Assembly: GCA_964035795.1 (NCBI GenBank)
Contig: OZ038323.1
Span: 248,001 to 312,000 of the forward strand
Direction: 5' to 3'
DNA: 64,000 nt
Source: Pterobdella sp. o SKG-2022
Lineage: Eukaryota > Annelida > Clitellata > Hirudinida > Piscicolidae
Shown here: positions 20,641 to 31,189 of the stretch, one piece after another
How the letters are laid out: every line of letters starts with the position of its first letter
Numbering within the stretch: the first letter of the stretch is position 1
Translations under genes and position numbers: made by a program
The notes under the pieces: model-generated
Databases searched by the model: none
What the model saw: only the letters and a program-made list of their open reading frames with translations
Told to the model about the DNA's origin: nothing

Positions 20641-22632
20641 TTACTATACTTCGCGCCATAAAGTCCCTAGCTCTTCGTTTCTGTCTTTTTACTCACCCAT
20701 GAGATGCCAATGCTTTAAGCTGAAATTCATGCATGATTTTTTTTGCCTATAAAAAAATTAAAGGTTGTGTTGGAGCTCAGTAGGAGAACAGTTTTTGAAG
20801 TATCAGTTACTGCTGAATGTGATTTTGAGAGTCATAGTCGAAATGCATAAAAACTGAATTGAAAGAGACTTAAAAAAAGGGCAAACAAACACAAAGTATT
20901 TATTAATCTGAACCTATTTCCAGGCATGACGTTAAACTGCACCAAAGATAACGTTTCTAAATTGAGGCTGCTTCTTTCTTATAACTTAGATAACAGTAGA
21001 CTTTGCTAGCAGGTATCGACAAACTGATATTCGGGTATCGTTGTCATTTGACTTGTTGGATGTTCTTTTTTTTTTTGACAACGGCAAGGCAAACTGCCCA
21101 AGTGTGGAAACGGCGGATCTTGAATTCGATAATTTTTAGTTGAAAGTTAGCTTGGGCTGGCACTATAAAATTTGTTCCAAATAAAATGGTCTTTTATACA
21201 TCACTTTATTGAGTATCAATAATCTAGGCCATGTGCTGTCGAACCCAGCTACTGGGGCATATACAGCAGTATAATCTAATTCGATTAATAAATAATAATA
21301 AACACTAAACTTTTCGTAAGTCTAATTTGAATTATAAAACATTACAAAACATTCCGTACTGTAAAAACTTTAGATCATGAAGCTTAAGAAGAACACGTAG
21401 AGAGAAATTCTTATTGAGTTAAAATTTTTAAAAAGTGAAACCTTGTCATAATTCATTAGCCTGATCTACCAAAAAATTACATTACAAAACATTAAATTAT
21501 AATGCATAAGCACCATCGTCGTATTTTGGCTATTTGATTTTCCACATCATGCTTATCAATCATATTTTGCCGGCCATCATGCCAAACTCCGGCTTCAAAG
21601 TCACCAAAAATAATCTATGTGCCAGCTTTTGATATCTTGCCTATACTATGAATCTATTTAGAATTTTAATTTTTCACATAAACATTTAAATGAAAACACT
21701 TTTTGAAGTTCATTTAAGTCTACTAAACTTTATGTAAGTTGACTCACTAGCAAACAACATTTTTCATTAAAATGATACATCAAAGAAAATAAAAAGACAG
21801 AGAAAATTAAAAAAAATACTATCAGAAGATAAAGACTCGAGTATAACAATGATGAATAAGACTGACTATGAACTCAAAATACAAAATATGAGGGAAAAAG
21901 AAATAGAAAATACAGACTGATGACATTTATATGAGCTCACTGCAATATTTTCTAAGCAAAATCTCAAAGATTTTCCATTCTTCAACAACATTTCAACTTT
22001 ATAGAACCAACCAGCAAAATTTTTTCTCACAGCTATGACAAATAAATTCAGCATATTACAGAAAACTCATCTTTTTATTTCATCACTCTTTGGCATGTTT
22101 GAAGCATATTCATTGACTAAAGTACCAAAATTCGTTCGGGCTAGTGGAATTCTCAAGGCCATTAAAAGGTCATTGATATTTTAACGGACCAAATAGTTTT
22201 TTGAATCTTACATGCCGTTTTGTTTTGGTACCATAACCAGTCCAAATGTTAGCTCAGCTTGAACGTTTTTCATTTAATTTATATTCTTTTGTCAATATTG
22301 TTTAGCAATATCAACCTTTTTCGATCCACTTACATAAGTGGAGTCCGCTTTTGTGCTCTATTTGCGCTACCTTACAGTGACAGCAAGCCAGTCTGTCAGT
22401 GGTGAAAAATTGAAAAATTTGAAGTTTTTTTTACTGAACGAACGAATGAGAGCTGTCAGCTGATGCTATTTATATAATTAAGCGCTAGAAGACTAATTGA
22501 AGCACTGTGCGATGCTGAATAGTTATTGATTTTTTTCATAGATACGGGATTCGATGTAGTTAGTCTAGAAAAGAAGTGAAACTCAAAATGAAAATTATAA
22601 AAAAGTGAAGAAAAATTTTTACATGTAAAAAC
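20641..22632. other. No recognised gene
   Basis: AT-rich intergenic or intronic DNA. No domain, splice-bounded exon or repeat was identified on either strand. Short frames near 21866-22054 are unremarkable. Confidence 0.5.
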
Positions 22633-22695
22633 GCCTCCAGTCGGGATTGAGCGCGGGTTTACAAAACCATCGTTCCAACATTGAGCTACAAAGGC
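22633..22695 (-). pseudogene. tRNA-Thr(TGT) pseudogene, shortened
   Basis: Read on the minus strand, it opens GCCTTTGTAGCTCAATGTTG, a normal acceptor strand and D arm with the A box TAGCTCAATGTTGG. It continues GATGGTTTTGTAAACC, whose loop TTTGTAA gives anticodon TGT (Thr), and ends TCCCGACTGGAGGC, which pairs with the start. About 10 nt are missing between the anticodon arm and the T loop, and the B box is degenerate (GCTCAATCC). It is therefore a pseudogene, or the head of a tRNA-derived SINE. Overlapping long frames here are not genes. Confidence 0.7.
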
Positions 22696-22799
22696 AATGT
22701 AAAATCTATTTTTAGAGTTATTAGAAACTTTGTTACTTTGTTTTATCAATAAACTTCCATTTCGAATCAAAATATAGTTGAAAAAGCAAAGAGTCAATT

Positions 22800-22935
22800 T
22801 TTGATCCGCTTACTCCACGTCTTACTGCCTGCCACCAGCATTCTTGGTTTTTCCCCCTATTGTTTATTGGGATTTGCATACTTGTAAGGCTCAGCACTAA
22901 GGTCAAAGTGGTTTTTGGTCTTCCTTTGTTGGGTA
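22800..22935 (-). pseudogene. Probable LINE protein C-terminal scrap
   Basis: Minus-strand reading gives GRPKTTLTLVLS and, after gaps, CWWQAVRRGVSGSK. This resembles the GRP...T......W...V ending of several LINE proteins here (compare 38760 and 49190). Only about 45 codons are visible and no other domain is attached. Confidence 0.35.
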
Positions 22936-23145
22936 TGTATAGTGCGTCAAATTAAAGAGCTTTGTCGAAATTATTAAGAAAATTTTAATATTTCGAAATA
23001 GCGGAAGAACACGTTTGAAGTATATCAAATTCAGCGAGTAAAAAAGCTTAAGGGTTTTTGAAAAAGTGAGCCTTTTAGAGCCGTGGGCCTCGAGCTGGTG
23101 GCCATGTAGGCACACTGGCATTCATTTACTTGGCCCTACTAAAGT

Positions 23146-24350
23146 TGTTGTTCGTCGATTCGTCTTCGAATATGAAATGAAAAAATAAAATAAAATAAAC
23201 AAAAAATAATAATAAATAAAAAAATGAAAAAATAATAATAAATTTAAAAAAAAAACAAAATAGCAGCTATCTGTAAAAAAGTCGTTTCGAAATTCTTTAG
23301 TCCGCCATACGAGAAACCTGACCAGCCCATCGCATCTGTGCCTTACGAATCATCGTAACTACACTGAAAAGATTTGCTCTCTTCAGAACATCAGTATTAG
23401 GAATCATATCATTCCAGCGTATGTTAAGAATCCTGCGAAGACATCGAGTATGGTACTGTTGAAGTTGTTTCTCGCGACGTTTGTAGATTTTCCAGGTTTC
23501 ACAGTCATAGAGTAGTGTGGTCAATACTACGGTTTTGTAGACTTTGACCTTCGTGGACTGTGAAATTTCTCTTTTCTCCCAAACTTTTTTCCTCAAGTTT
23601 CCAAAAGCCCAGCTGGATTTGGCGATTCGATTTTTGACCTCATCATCAATGTTTGCACAGCGAGAAAGGGTGCTACCAAGATGAGTGAAGTTTTCTACTG
23701 CCTTTAGCCTCTGTTCCTTCACTGAAATGTAAGGTTCGTGGTAAGGGTTTTTTGGGACAAGCTGAAACATCACTTCCGTTTTTTGATGTTGATGTTCAAC
23801 CCAAAATTTTCAAAAGAAGATGAAAATTTGTCTACTTCTTGTTACATCTGATGCTCACTGGTAGCGTTGAGCACACAATTATCAGCAAAGAGAAAGTTTC
23901 TAATGGAGGTTTTTTTGATTCTTGTGATTGCTTGTAGAGGTCAAAGATTGAAAAGTTTACCATCGCACCGATATGTGATAGAAATGCCAGATGAACTGTC
24001 ATTGAATGCTTCAGTTAGCATTGCTCAAAACACTAGACTGAACAGTGCTGGGGCAAAGACACATCCCTGCTTTACTCCGTTTGTCACTTGGAAAAGCTCT
24101 GAGCTGCTACCATCATTAAGCACTCTAGCTACCATGCCGTCAGAAAAAAGACTGATAATCTACACAAATTTTTCTGGACAGCCAAATTTTGCTAAGATCT
24201 TCCATAACCCATTTCTGCTCACTGAATCAAATGCTTTAGTGAGGTCGACGAAAGTCATAAAGAGATCTTGTTGTTGTTCCATACATTTTTCTTGAAGTTG
24301 ACGAGCTGCAAAGATCATGTCAATTGTTCCTCGACCGAGTTTTGAGTTAT
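23146..24350 (-). mobile_element. LINE family D2, copy 1, 5' truncated
   Basis: From 24350 leftward the frames read GRGTIDMIFAARQLQEKCME, TFVDLTKAFDSVSRNGLW, then [13 protein letters not shown] and FADNCVLNATSEHQM, where the YxDD box has become FADN. The C-terminal part is an intact 158-codon frame (23773-23297). The 3' end is an AT-rich untranslated region finishing at CGACGAACAACAA (about 23146), the same terminus as copy 2 at 56366. It is 5' truncated and inactive. Confidence 0.8.
23297..23773 (-). pseudogene. LINE D2 reverse transcriptase thumb and C-terminal domain (copy 1)
   Basis: A 158-codon frame. It reads MMFQLVPKNPYHEPYISVKE, LGSTLSRCANIDDEVKNRIA, TTLLYDCETWKIYKRREKQL, HTRCLRRILNIRWNDMIPNT and KAQMRWAGQVSRMAD. 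It is collinear with 57480-56990. The typical D2 ending with one C2H2 finger (CQTCGRGF in copy 2) is missing because the frame ends at a stop. Confidence 0.75.
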
Positions 24351-24354
24351 GATC

Positions 24355-24490
24355 AATTTATGTAAATACAAATTTATAAATTAAAATTTATTCAAATTCT
24401 TTTATTTCAATTAATTTATTTAAATTAGTTTATTTAAAATTATTTATTTGAATTAGTTTATTCAAATTTATTTATAAAGTAAATTTAAAT
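24355..24490. repeat. AT low-complexity tract, imperfect ATTTATTTAAA units
   Basis: Repetition of TTTATTTAAATTAGTTTATT-like words almost free of G and C. It abuts the truncated 5' end of LINE D2 and may be an expanded oligo-A/T tract. Confidence 0.7.
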
Positions 24491-24559
24491 TTATGAATTG
24501 AAATTTTGAATGTGGAAAAATTATGTAGAGCATCCTTAATCAAATGATTTATGAAAATA

Positions 24560-24685
24560 ATTGACAGAGCTGTTTGTGATGAAGCAGTGGCATTATGACG
24601 TGGCGCCTGAGGTTGCCCTGGAGTGCACAAAAAGTCAGCACGTCTGGGTCTTTGATGCCGATGTAGCCACTCAGTCACATGGTTT
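24560..24685. other. Unexplained GC-richer island
   Basis: About 120 bp (for example ACGTGGCGCCTGAGG) stand out from AT-rich flanks. Both strands have an open frame across it: plus QWHYDVAPEVALECTKSQHV, minus EWLHRHQRPRRADFLCTPGQ. Neither is recognised and no clear splice pair frames it. It could be an exon or part of an unknown element. Confidence 0.3.
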
Positions 24686-24764
24686 TATTTTGTTCGATCT
24701 GACATTTTTTCAGAGATTTTCAGTTTAAAAATACATATAAAATGATAAAAATCTTTTTGTGGTT

Positions 24765-25482
24765 CTTAAAGCTGCTGAAAAGGTGTGTGGTACGAGTAAA
24801 GGTAGGTCTCAGCACGGTGAAACTTGGTGGTGGAACCAGGATGTGCAAAAAGCCATCTCAGAGAAGAGGAAAAGTTTTTAGAGGTGGAAGCAACATCCAT
24901 CGGCTAAAAATAAATCTTGCTATCTCTCTGACAAAAAGAAAGCCAAGAGAGCTGTTGCTGAGGCAATGAAGAATGAGGCGGTGAAAGAGATGGAGGAGAT
25001 ACGGAATGACAGAAATGTCGTATTCCGTAGAATGAGAATGATGAAGAAAGAAGCAAACGACTTAGCAGGTAATAATTGCATTAAAGACAAAAATAAGAAG
25101 ATTGTATTTGCCGAGGATGGTCGGAAGAGAGTGTGGAAGCAACACATGAAGGCCATCATGAATGAGGAGAATCCATGAGATGGAATGGTGAATGTAGAAG
25201 TGGTTGAAGGTTCCATTGAATCATTTGCCATAAACGAAGTGAAGAGAGCGCTAGGAATCATAGAGAAGGGCAAGGCCAGTGGACCAACTTGAATTGTCAA
25301 AATGTACCTAGCTGCTTCTCCACATGGGAAGCAAGTTATTTTGCAAATAACAAATGAAATCCTTGATGGAAAGGATATGCCTCATGACTGGAGGATGAGT
25401 ACAGTTAATCCCTTTTTATAAGAAGAAAGGAAGCGTTATGGACTGTGCAAGCTACCGAGGTGTAAAGCTTTTATAGCATGGT
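24765..25482 (+). mobile_element. LINE family E, copy 1: linker and reverse transcriptase fingers
   Basis: Frames read GETWWWNQDVQKAISEKRKS, then MKNEAVKEMEEIRNDRNVVF, VEGSIESFAINEVKRALGI, KGKASGPT and DMPHDWRMSTVNPF. This is collinear with 28200-28830 of copy 2, with very similar sequence. In-frame stops (in the ENP.DG and GPT.IV positions) and a frameshift near 25410 inactivate it. It ends in decayed sequence at a local minisatellite. Confidence 0.8.
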
Positions 25483-25494
25483 AGGAAAGTGGTG

Positions 25495-25640
25495 GGAAGC
25501 CAGAGTAGGACCCGATGGAGAGCCGAGCCAGAAAAAAACTTAATGGAGAGCCGAGCCAGAGTAGGACCCGATAGAAAACCGAGCTAGGCTAGAACCCGAT
25601 CTAGAGCCGAGCCAGGCTAGAACCCGATGAAAAGCTGATA
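25495..25640 (+). repeat. Minisatellite, about 29-bp unit
   Basis: Four to five imperfect copies of GAGCCGAGCCAGAGTAGG followed by ACCCGAT plus 2-4 bases. They are GC-rich relative to the surroundings and placed exactly where the LINE E copy loses similarity to its sister. It may have grown from element or target sequence. Confidence 0.8.
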
Positions 25641-27573
25641 TAGACGTATTCGAATCACATTCAAATGCATAAATGATAATGAAAAAAAAACTCAGTCGGC
25701 TTATTTGTTAATAAGCTCAGTTGACCCAAAGCGAAAATGAAAAATTGTTTTTCTCATTTCGACTACCTGATTTTAAGAGTCTACATAAAACCTTGCAGAC
25801 AGCCTGTGCATCACTTCACTGCTGAACAAAAAATGCGCCGGGAGAAGTGTGTGTGTGCTGAGCAGGTGTTTCAATTAATTAACCTTATTCAAATTTTCAT
25901 ATTTGAGTTTTTATTTCTATTTTTTTTTTATTCATCAAAAATCAATTAATATCAATGAATTAATAGAGTTTTTAGAGACATCTTTTTGGTCGAAAATTTC
26001 AGGCCGTTTGCTCTTTATGACATTCCCATAAAACATCAGTCCCATTGTTTCATGATGAATAATCAAAGTTTAGTTTTTTTTAAATAAATTAATTTATTTT
26101 AAATGCTTCATTTTAAAATTTAACTTAGCAAGAATTTAGCATGGTCTCATTTACGGTCGAGAAGGTGATGAAAGGATTGGTACAGAATTTCAAAAGTTCT
26201 AAAACCACCAAAACTGTTTTGACTTTTTTAGCACTATATGAATTTACAGAGAAGCTGACTTGAAGAGTTGTAAATAGACACATTGTCAAATCAGCTGAAA
26301 ACATCCGTCAGCATTGTAATTGTTGATTAGCTTGCCAGTTTGATCACAACCGTGTCTGAATTCAAGCAACTTCTACTCAATTTTTTTATGCCTCATTCAA
26401 TATATTTTTAACTCACTTTATAACAACATTTTTGTCACTTTCGAGTTTAACTTTGGTATTTTTACTTAGACAGCTTGTCAGAGTGACATAAAGTATATTA
26501 AAAGTTGTGCTTCACACATTTAAGTTGATTTGTTGAGAAAATAGAACATGGTACTTAGTGTCGAGATGACAGTCAACAAGTTGCAAAAACCTCAAGCCAT
26601 TTACGCCTTTCTAAGAAGAGGCCATTGAAAACTGTCTGCTTTTTTTTTGCTTTTTTCCCCAGTTTTTTGCAAGTTTGTGGTATAAAGGGGCCAGCTCTCT
26701 CTGGCAAAAGTCTTTTTTAGAACTTCAGGTCAAAGCGTGATGTTGCTTCTTGTTTTTGCAAGGTGTGCTCAATCATCTCCATCTCTTGATTTTTTGCTCG
26801 AAACTGGTTTTCTGTCATGAATCAGTGTTGTTGATGGTTGTCAGCGGATCAAGACAATTTTTGTAGGTATGTGTTGATGAAAGTATGGATTTTTCTCATT
26901 TTTGTCTTTGTTGTTTCAAAGCTTTTGAAACGTTTTAACGTTTGTGGGGCTGAGAAAGATGCAACTTTAAAATCATCAGCAAACTTATCCTCAACTGAAA
27001 TTTTTCTTTTGCTCATTTGATCAAAATTAATTTTATAGGACACCTCGTTCCACCTCTAACCCGCTAATTAAAAAGTGCGACTGACCTTGCAGGGAGCACT
27101 TTGTGGGTAGGGTGAGCAGCAACTGGATCAAGCACTCAGCCATCCTGAAGATTGTCTTCGCTTGTGGTTTCTTTTTTTAATAATTGAAGTAATGCGAAAT
27201 GATTGCAAAGCTTTATGTTTTAATTTTCGGATGGTTTAATTGATGAGTCTGTGTGATATTCAGTGGAAAAAAGCACAAGTGGGTTGATGCTGCTTCAGAT
27301 GCACGAAGACCTGCCCGACCCTTGCGAGCACCTCTTCACCTTGGAGCGGAGAGGTTTGATCCCTGGACTCCCTCATAAACTTTCTCACCAGGCCAAAGAA
27401 AGTAATGATAAATGTAGATTTTTGAATAATATTTGCAACATCATCAATCGTTGCAAAAGTGTTGTATCTTGCTATAGAGGATGCTATTAACAAGGCTACT
27501 AATCATTTAAAGAATCAAACCTCACAATGAAGTTCGCAGAGATCTTGTGGGTACAAGGCCAGATTTCAAGTGC
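25641..27573. other. No recognised gene
   Basis: Unassigned. A minus frame at 27043-26849 (MSKRKISVEDKFADDFKVAS) followed further left by AKNQEMEMIEHTLQKQEATS is protein-like, but I cannot identify it. The patch at 27263-27400 (HLFTLERRGLIPGLPHKLSH) is GC-richer and also unidentified. No exon-intron model is convincing. Confidence 0.4.
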
Positions 27574-27675
27574 CATTCATCTAATTATATATTCACCTAT
27601 TTAATTATGTATTCATCCGTCTAATTATGTATTCACCCATCTAATTATATTTTCATTCATTTAATATATTAATCC
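27574..27675 (+). repeat. ATTCATC-type tandem repeat, about 20-bp unit, left block
   Basis: Four to five imperfect copies of CATCTAATTATATATTCAC/TC. The same unit resumes at 30365-30396 and at 31047-31165, on the far sides of LINE E and LINE D. The three blocks are therefore read as one array split by two insertions. Confidence 0.75.
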
Positions 27676-28349
27676 ATAGGATTTTATCTTCATTCATTAG
27701 CAAAGAGGTTGATGGTTTTTCAGGTGTCCATGGAAGTTTTGGAATATGCAAGAGAAACTTGGAGGGTAGATTGCAGTTAAAATTTTGTGTTGAAAGGGGT
27801 ATGTGCGTGGGTAATAGTTGGTTTAAAAAGAAGGATAATAGGAAGGTTACTTTTAAAAGGAGGGTGTGGTGGGACAAAAATAGATTTTGTGTTGATGAAG
27901 GGTAGTCAAAAAAAGTTTTTGAAGGATGTGAAAGCAATTGAGGGTGAGCTCCAACACAAACTATTGAAAGGGGTTTTAGATGGAAGATGGATCAGAAAAA
28001 GCCAACAAAGCCAAGCCAAAAAATATCTCACCCAGAAGTATGGGAGCTTTTGAACAATGAAGTAAACGCAAAATTTTCTGAAAAGTTGGAAGTTTTGTAT
28101 CAAAAAAGCAATGAACGAAATGCATGGCTGAAATATAAAACTTCTGCTCTAAAAGCTGCTGAAGAAGTTTGTGAAGTGAGTAGAGGAAGGCCACAGCACG
28201 GTGTAACTTGGTGGTGGAATCAGGATGTGCAGAAAGCCATCACAGAGAAAAGAGGAGGTTTTCACTGGTAGAAACAACTCCCATCCGGGGAAAATAAATC
28301 CCGTTATGTCACTGATAAAAAGAAAGCCAAGAGAGCTGTTGCTGAGGCA

Positions 28350-28898
28350 ATGAAGAATGAGGCGGTGAAAGAGATGGAGGAGATACGGAATGACAGAAAT
28401 GTCGTATTTAATAGTATAAGAATGATGAAGAAAGAAGCAAACGACTTATCAGGTGACAACTGCATTAAAATAATGGGAGGGTTGTATTTGCCGAAGAGAG
28501 TGTGGAAGGAGCACATGAAGGCCATCATGAATGAGAAGAATCCGTGGGGTGGAATAGTAAATGTAGAAGTGGTTGAAGGTTCCATGGAATCATTTGCTAT
28601 AAACGAAGTGGAGAGAGCGCTAGGAATCATGAAGAATGGCAAGACCAGTGGACCAACTGGAATTGTCAAAAAGCACTTAGCTGCTTCTCCACATGGGAAG
28701 CAAGTTATTTTGCAAATAGCAAATGAAATCCTTGATGGAAAGAATATTCCTCATGACTGGAGGATGAGTACAGTTATTCCCATTTATAAGAAGAAAGGAA
28801 GCATTATGAACTGTGAGAGCTATCGAAATGAAAAGCTTTTAGAACATGGTATGAAAGTGGTGGAAAGGTTGCTGGAGAAGAGGTTAAGAAGGGTATAA
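28350..28898 (+). pseudogene. LINE E reverse transcriptase fingers segment (copy 2)
   Basis: A 182-codon open frame, the longest left in this copy. It holds the Lys/Glu-rich linker NEAVKEMEEIRNDRNVVFNS and the first reverse transcriptase blocks EVERALGIMKNGKTSGPTGI, VILQIANEILDGKNIPHDW and ESYRNEKLLEHGMKVVERLL. The palm follows in other frames at 28905-29060. Confidence 0.75.
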
Positions 28899-29340
28899 GA
28901 AGTTGATCTATGCAATTTGGTTTTATGCCTGGCAGAAGCACAGTGGACGCTATTTTTATTATTAAAAGAATGCATGAAAGCTATCTTGAGAAGAATATAG
29001 AGATTTATATCTGTTGCTTTGATTTGGAGAAGGCTTTCGATCAAATCCAAGGAAGGTAATTGAATGGATACTGAGAAAGAAGTTGGTCACGGAAAGGTTG
29101 GTTCAGGCAGTAACCTCGATGTACAAAAGAGCGAAACACGAGTTCAGCTTGGAGTTGAACACTTGGAAGCATATGATGTAGTGGAGGTGTCTATCAAGGA
29201 TCGGTTCTTTCACGGTTTTCGTCGTTTTCAATAGTGCTAGATGTTTTGTCTGAAGACGGAAAAAATGGTGCTCTTTATGAACTGCTTTATGCAGATGAGT
29301 TGGAAGGCAGCCTTCGAAGGGAAAGGATTGAAGGTTAATC

Positions 29341-30152
29341 TTGGTAAGACAAGTCATGGAGAGTGGTGGTGGTAGCGGGGTTGTTGTTTTGGCTATGATT
29401 GATTTATGTAGTGTGTGTGGTATGAGGGCTAAGGTAAATTGTGTGAGGTACAAGACATGTAAGAAGTGGGTTCATGCACGGTGTGCTAGGATAACGAGAG
29501 TTTCTTGTAAGATGAATCAAATCAAATCAATTACGAGTGTGATTATAGTGGCATTAACATCAGGAGTTTTTAGACAACTGAGTATTATGAACTTTGAATG
29601 CAATGTAATGTAATGTAAGTTTTCTTAGATATGAAAATTTAAAAATGATAAATGGAAATTTTGAATGCAGGCTTTGTATGAATGTTTCAAATGAGGAATG
29701 TAATAATGTTTCAAATGTTTGTCTGAGTGAGTTGGAGAGAGGAAATAATTTTTTTTATCTATGGCAAAATATGAATGGTAAAGCAGGAAGTGAGCTAGCT
29801 GTTACACGAAGGGTAGAGTTGGGATGGAAGGCATTCAACAGTATGTTTTCTGTTATGTGGTAAAAGACACACATGAAATATCAAAGGAAAAATTTATAAG
29901 ACATGTGTGAGGCCTATTATGACATATAGCGCAAAAACTTGGGTGGTAAGATCCGCGGAAGAAGGCATTTCGAGAAGAGCAGGAGAACGGATGCTTCGAA
30001 TGATGTGTGGTTTGCAGCTAGCTGATGGTGTTAGTACAAAGGAGTTGATGGTCAGATTAAGCTTGGATAGTACGATTGTTGAAGTGGTGAAACAAGGAAG
30101 TTTGAGATATCTGAGTCATGTGGTGAGGAAAGGGTATAATGATTGTGTTTAG
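29341..30152 (+). pseudogene. LINE E zinc finger and C-terminal domain (copy 2)
   Basis: Three consecutive frames. The first has CSVCGMRAKVNCVRY, CKKWVHARCARI (paired Cys and His-Cys spacing of a PHD/RING-like finger) and, further on, FECRLCMN. The last has RPIMTYSAKTWVVRSAEEGI, RAGERMLRMMCGLQL and SLRYLSHVVRKGYND. This finger between reverse transcriptase and C-terminus is shared with family A (CGVCFNGVGSNSIFC at 46050), so A and E are related. It presumably binds RNA or DNA during insertion (inference). Confidence 0.7.
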
Positions 30153-30364
30153 CAAGCGTGGAGGCTTGAGGAGGAAGGCAGTAGAGAAAAGAGAAGGCCA
30201 AGGTTAGCTTGGAAAAGTATGATAGAAAATTTTTTTCATGGGTTTGGGCCAGATCTTGAAGATGCCTATGACAGGGTGAAATGGAGTAAAATGGTTAGGT
30301 CGTGGAAAGAAGTCAGTGACCCCTCGGAAAAGAAAGAGATGCTGACTATAATAAAATGATACTG

Positions 30365-30396
30365 ATAATACTGATTCATCTAATTATATATTCATC
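30365..30396 (+). repeat. ATTCATC-type repeat, middle block
   Basis: One and a half units (ATTCATCTAATTATATATTC then ATCCAT) wedged between the 3' end of LINE E and the 3' end of LINE D. It continues the array at 27574-27675. Confidence 0.65.
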
Positions 30397-31045
30397 CATA
30401 GTGGCAGCAACTCTTCTTCAAGTATTGTCATTGCTTTGGCACAGTTTCTGGCTCGAAGGTGGTTTTTCAAACCCGCAGAGGATTTACACACCTTCCTACT
30501 ATTGCCAAATATATGAAAAGATTCAGAATTAAAAATAAGTTTTTTATGTCTTTTCATGCTCTTTACACTTTCAGACTTTTACAAATATTGCTATATGGCA
30601 TTGGGCAAATAGAATTCTGACGAGTAGTGTACACTGAGCTGACCTTCTCATGCTTGGCCGAAAAAACACGGCGTTGATGTGACCTCAAATGACTCAGAAA
30701 ACCCGCCCTGCTCGAACATGGTCTTCCACATTGACCACAGGTTAGTTCTGTTACATGCTCAGTAATGTTTCCCTTTTGAAGATCGCGTTTAAGCCTAGCT
30801 TGTTGCCATCTGCTTTCCACAAAACGACCGGTTGTTTAAAAATTACTTTTTGTCGAGTTAGTTTGTTTCACGTTTGTATCTCTCATGATTCGGAGTTTAT
30901 GCCGCGTTTTTTGAAGACTTGTTTTAAGCAATCTTTGAATCGTTTTTTGGATTTGTGAGCCAATCTTTTGCCATCGGTAATTTGCCCATAAAATATTTGC
31001 TTTGGAATCCGTTCATTAGGCAATCTCACTATGTGGTCGTTCCAT
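30397..31045 (-). mobile_element. LINE family D, short 3' fragment with C2H2 finger
   Basis: Collinear with 54335-55035 of the longer D copy. Leftward it reads RWNDHIVRLPNERIPKQIFY and KSKKRFKDCLKQVFKKCGIN. Then comes the frame 30820-30563 with LTCGQCGRPCSSRAGFLSHL and RSH, a C2H2 zinc finger, followed by the degraded second finger position (PMPYSNICKSLKV). The longer copy has three such fingers, so part of the finger region is deleted here. Both ends lie in the ATTCATC repeat. Confidence 0.8.
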
Positions 31046-31046
31046 C

Positions 31047-31165
31047 TGAGTTGATATTCATCTATATAATTTTAAAATCATCCATCTTATTATATATTAT
31101 ACCATCTTATTCTGAATTCATCCATCCATATTCATCTAGCTAATTATATATTGATCCATCCAAAA
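31047..31165 (+). repeat. ATTCATC-type repeat, right block
   Basis: Imperfect copies of TTCATCTAGCTAATTATATA and CATCCATCC follow immediately after LINE D and end about 25 bp before the splice acceptor of the membrane-protein exon at 31190. The array thus sits in an intron. Confidence 0.7.
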
Positions 31166-31189
31166 ACTTTTTATTGTTTGTGGTCGCAG

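Larger units (their letters stand above)
27690..30360 (+). mobile_element. LINE family E, copy 2, nearly complete 3' two thirds
   Basis: In order it holds: endonuclease end (KRNLEGRLQLKFCVERGMCV near 27750, FVLMKGSQKKFLKDVKAIEG near 27890); linker (GVTWWWNQDVQKAITEK, 28200); reverse transcriptase (182-codon frame 28350-28898 with VEGSMESFAINEVERALGIM and HDWRMSTVIPIYKKKGS); QFGFMPGRSTVDAIFII and CCFDLEKAFDQI (28915-29050); a mutated catalytic box LLYADE (29290); a Cys/His finger, CSVCGMRAKVNCVRYKTCKK (29405-29470); and the C-terminal domain PIMTYSAKTWVVRSAEEG and GERMLRMMCGLQLADG (29910-30150). Several frameshifts and the missing second Asp make it inactive. It is 5' truncated inside the endonuclease. 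Confidence 0.85.

Noticed and set aside
22456..22797. 113-codon minus frame as a gene
   Set aside because: It runs through the tRNA-Thr-like sequence and shows no protein-like conservation.
24920..25300. 126-codon minus frame with repeated hydrophobic segments
   Set aside because: It is antisense to the conserved LINE E reverse transcriptase region, and an equivalent shadow occurs opposite copy 2 at 28304-28669.
27263..27510. Bacterial IS256-like transposase, suggested by KVLYLAIEDAINKATNHL near 27460
   Set aside because: Only about ten residues are similar, no catalytic block follows and the stop comes at once; treated as chance.
30563..30820. Host C2H2 zinc-finger gene
   Set aside because: The same finger order follows a LINE D reverse transcriptase at 54355-55332, and LINE D C-terminal coding lies directly upstream here too.
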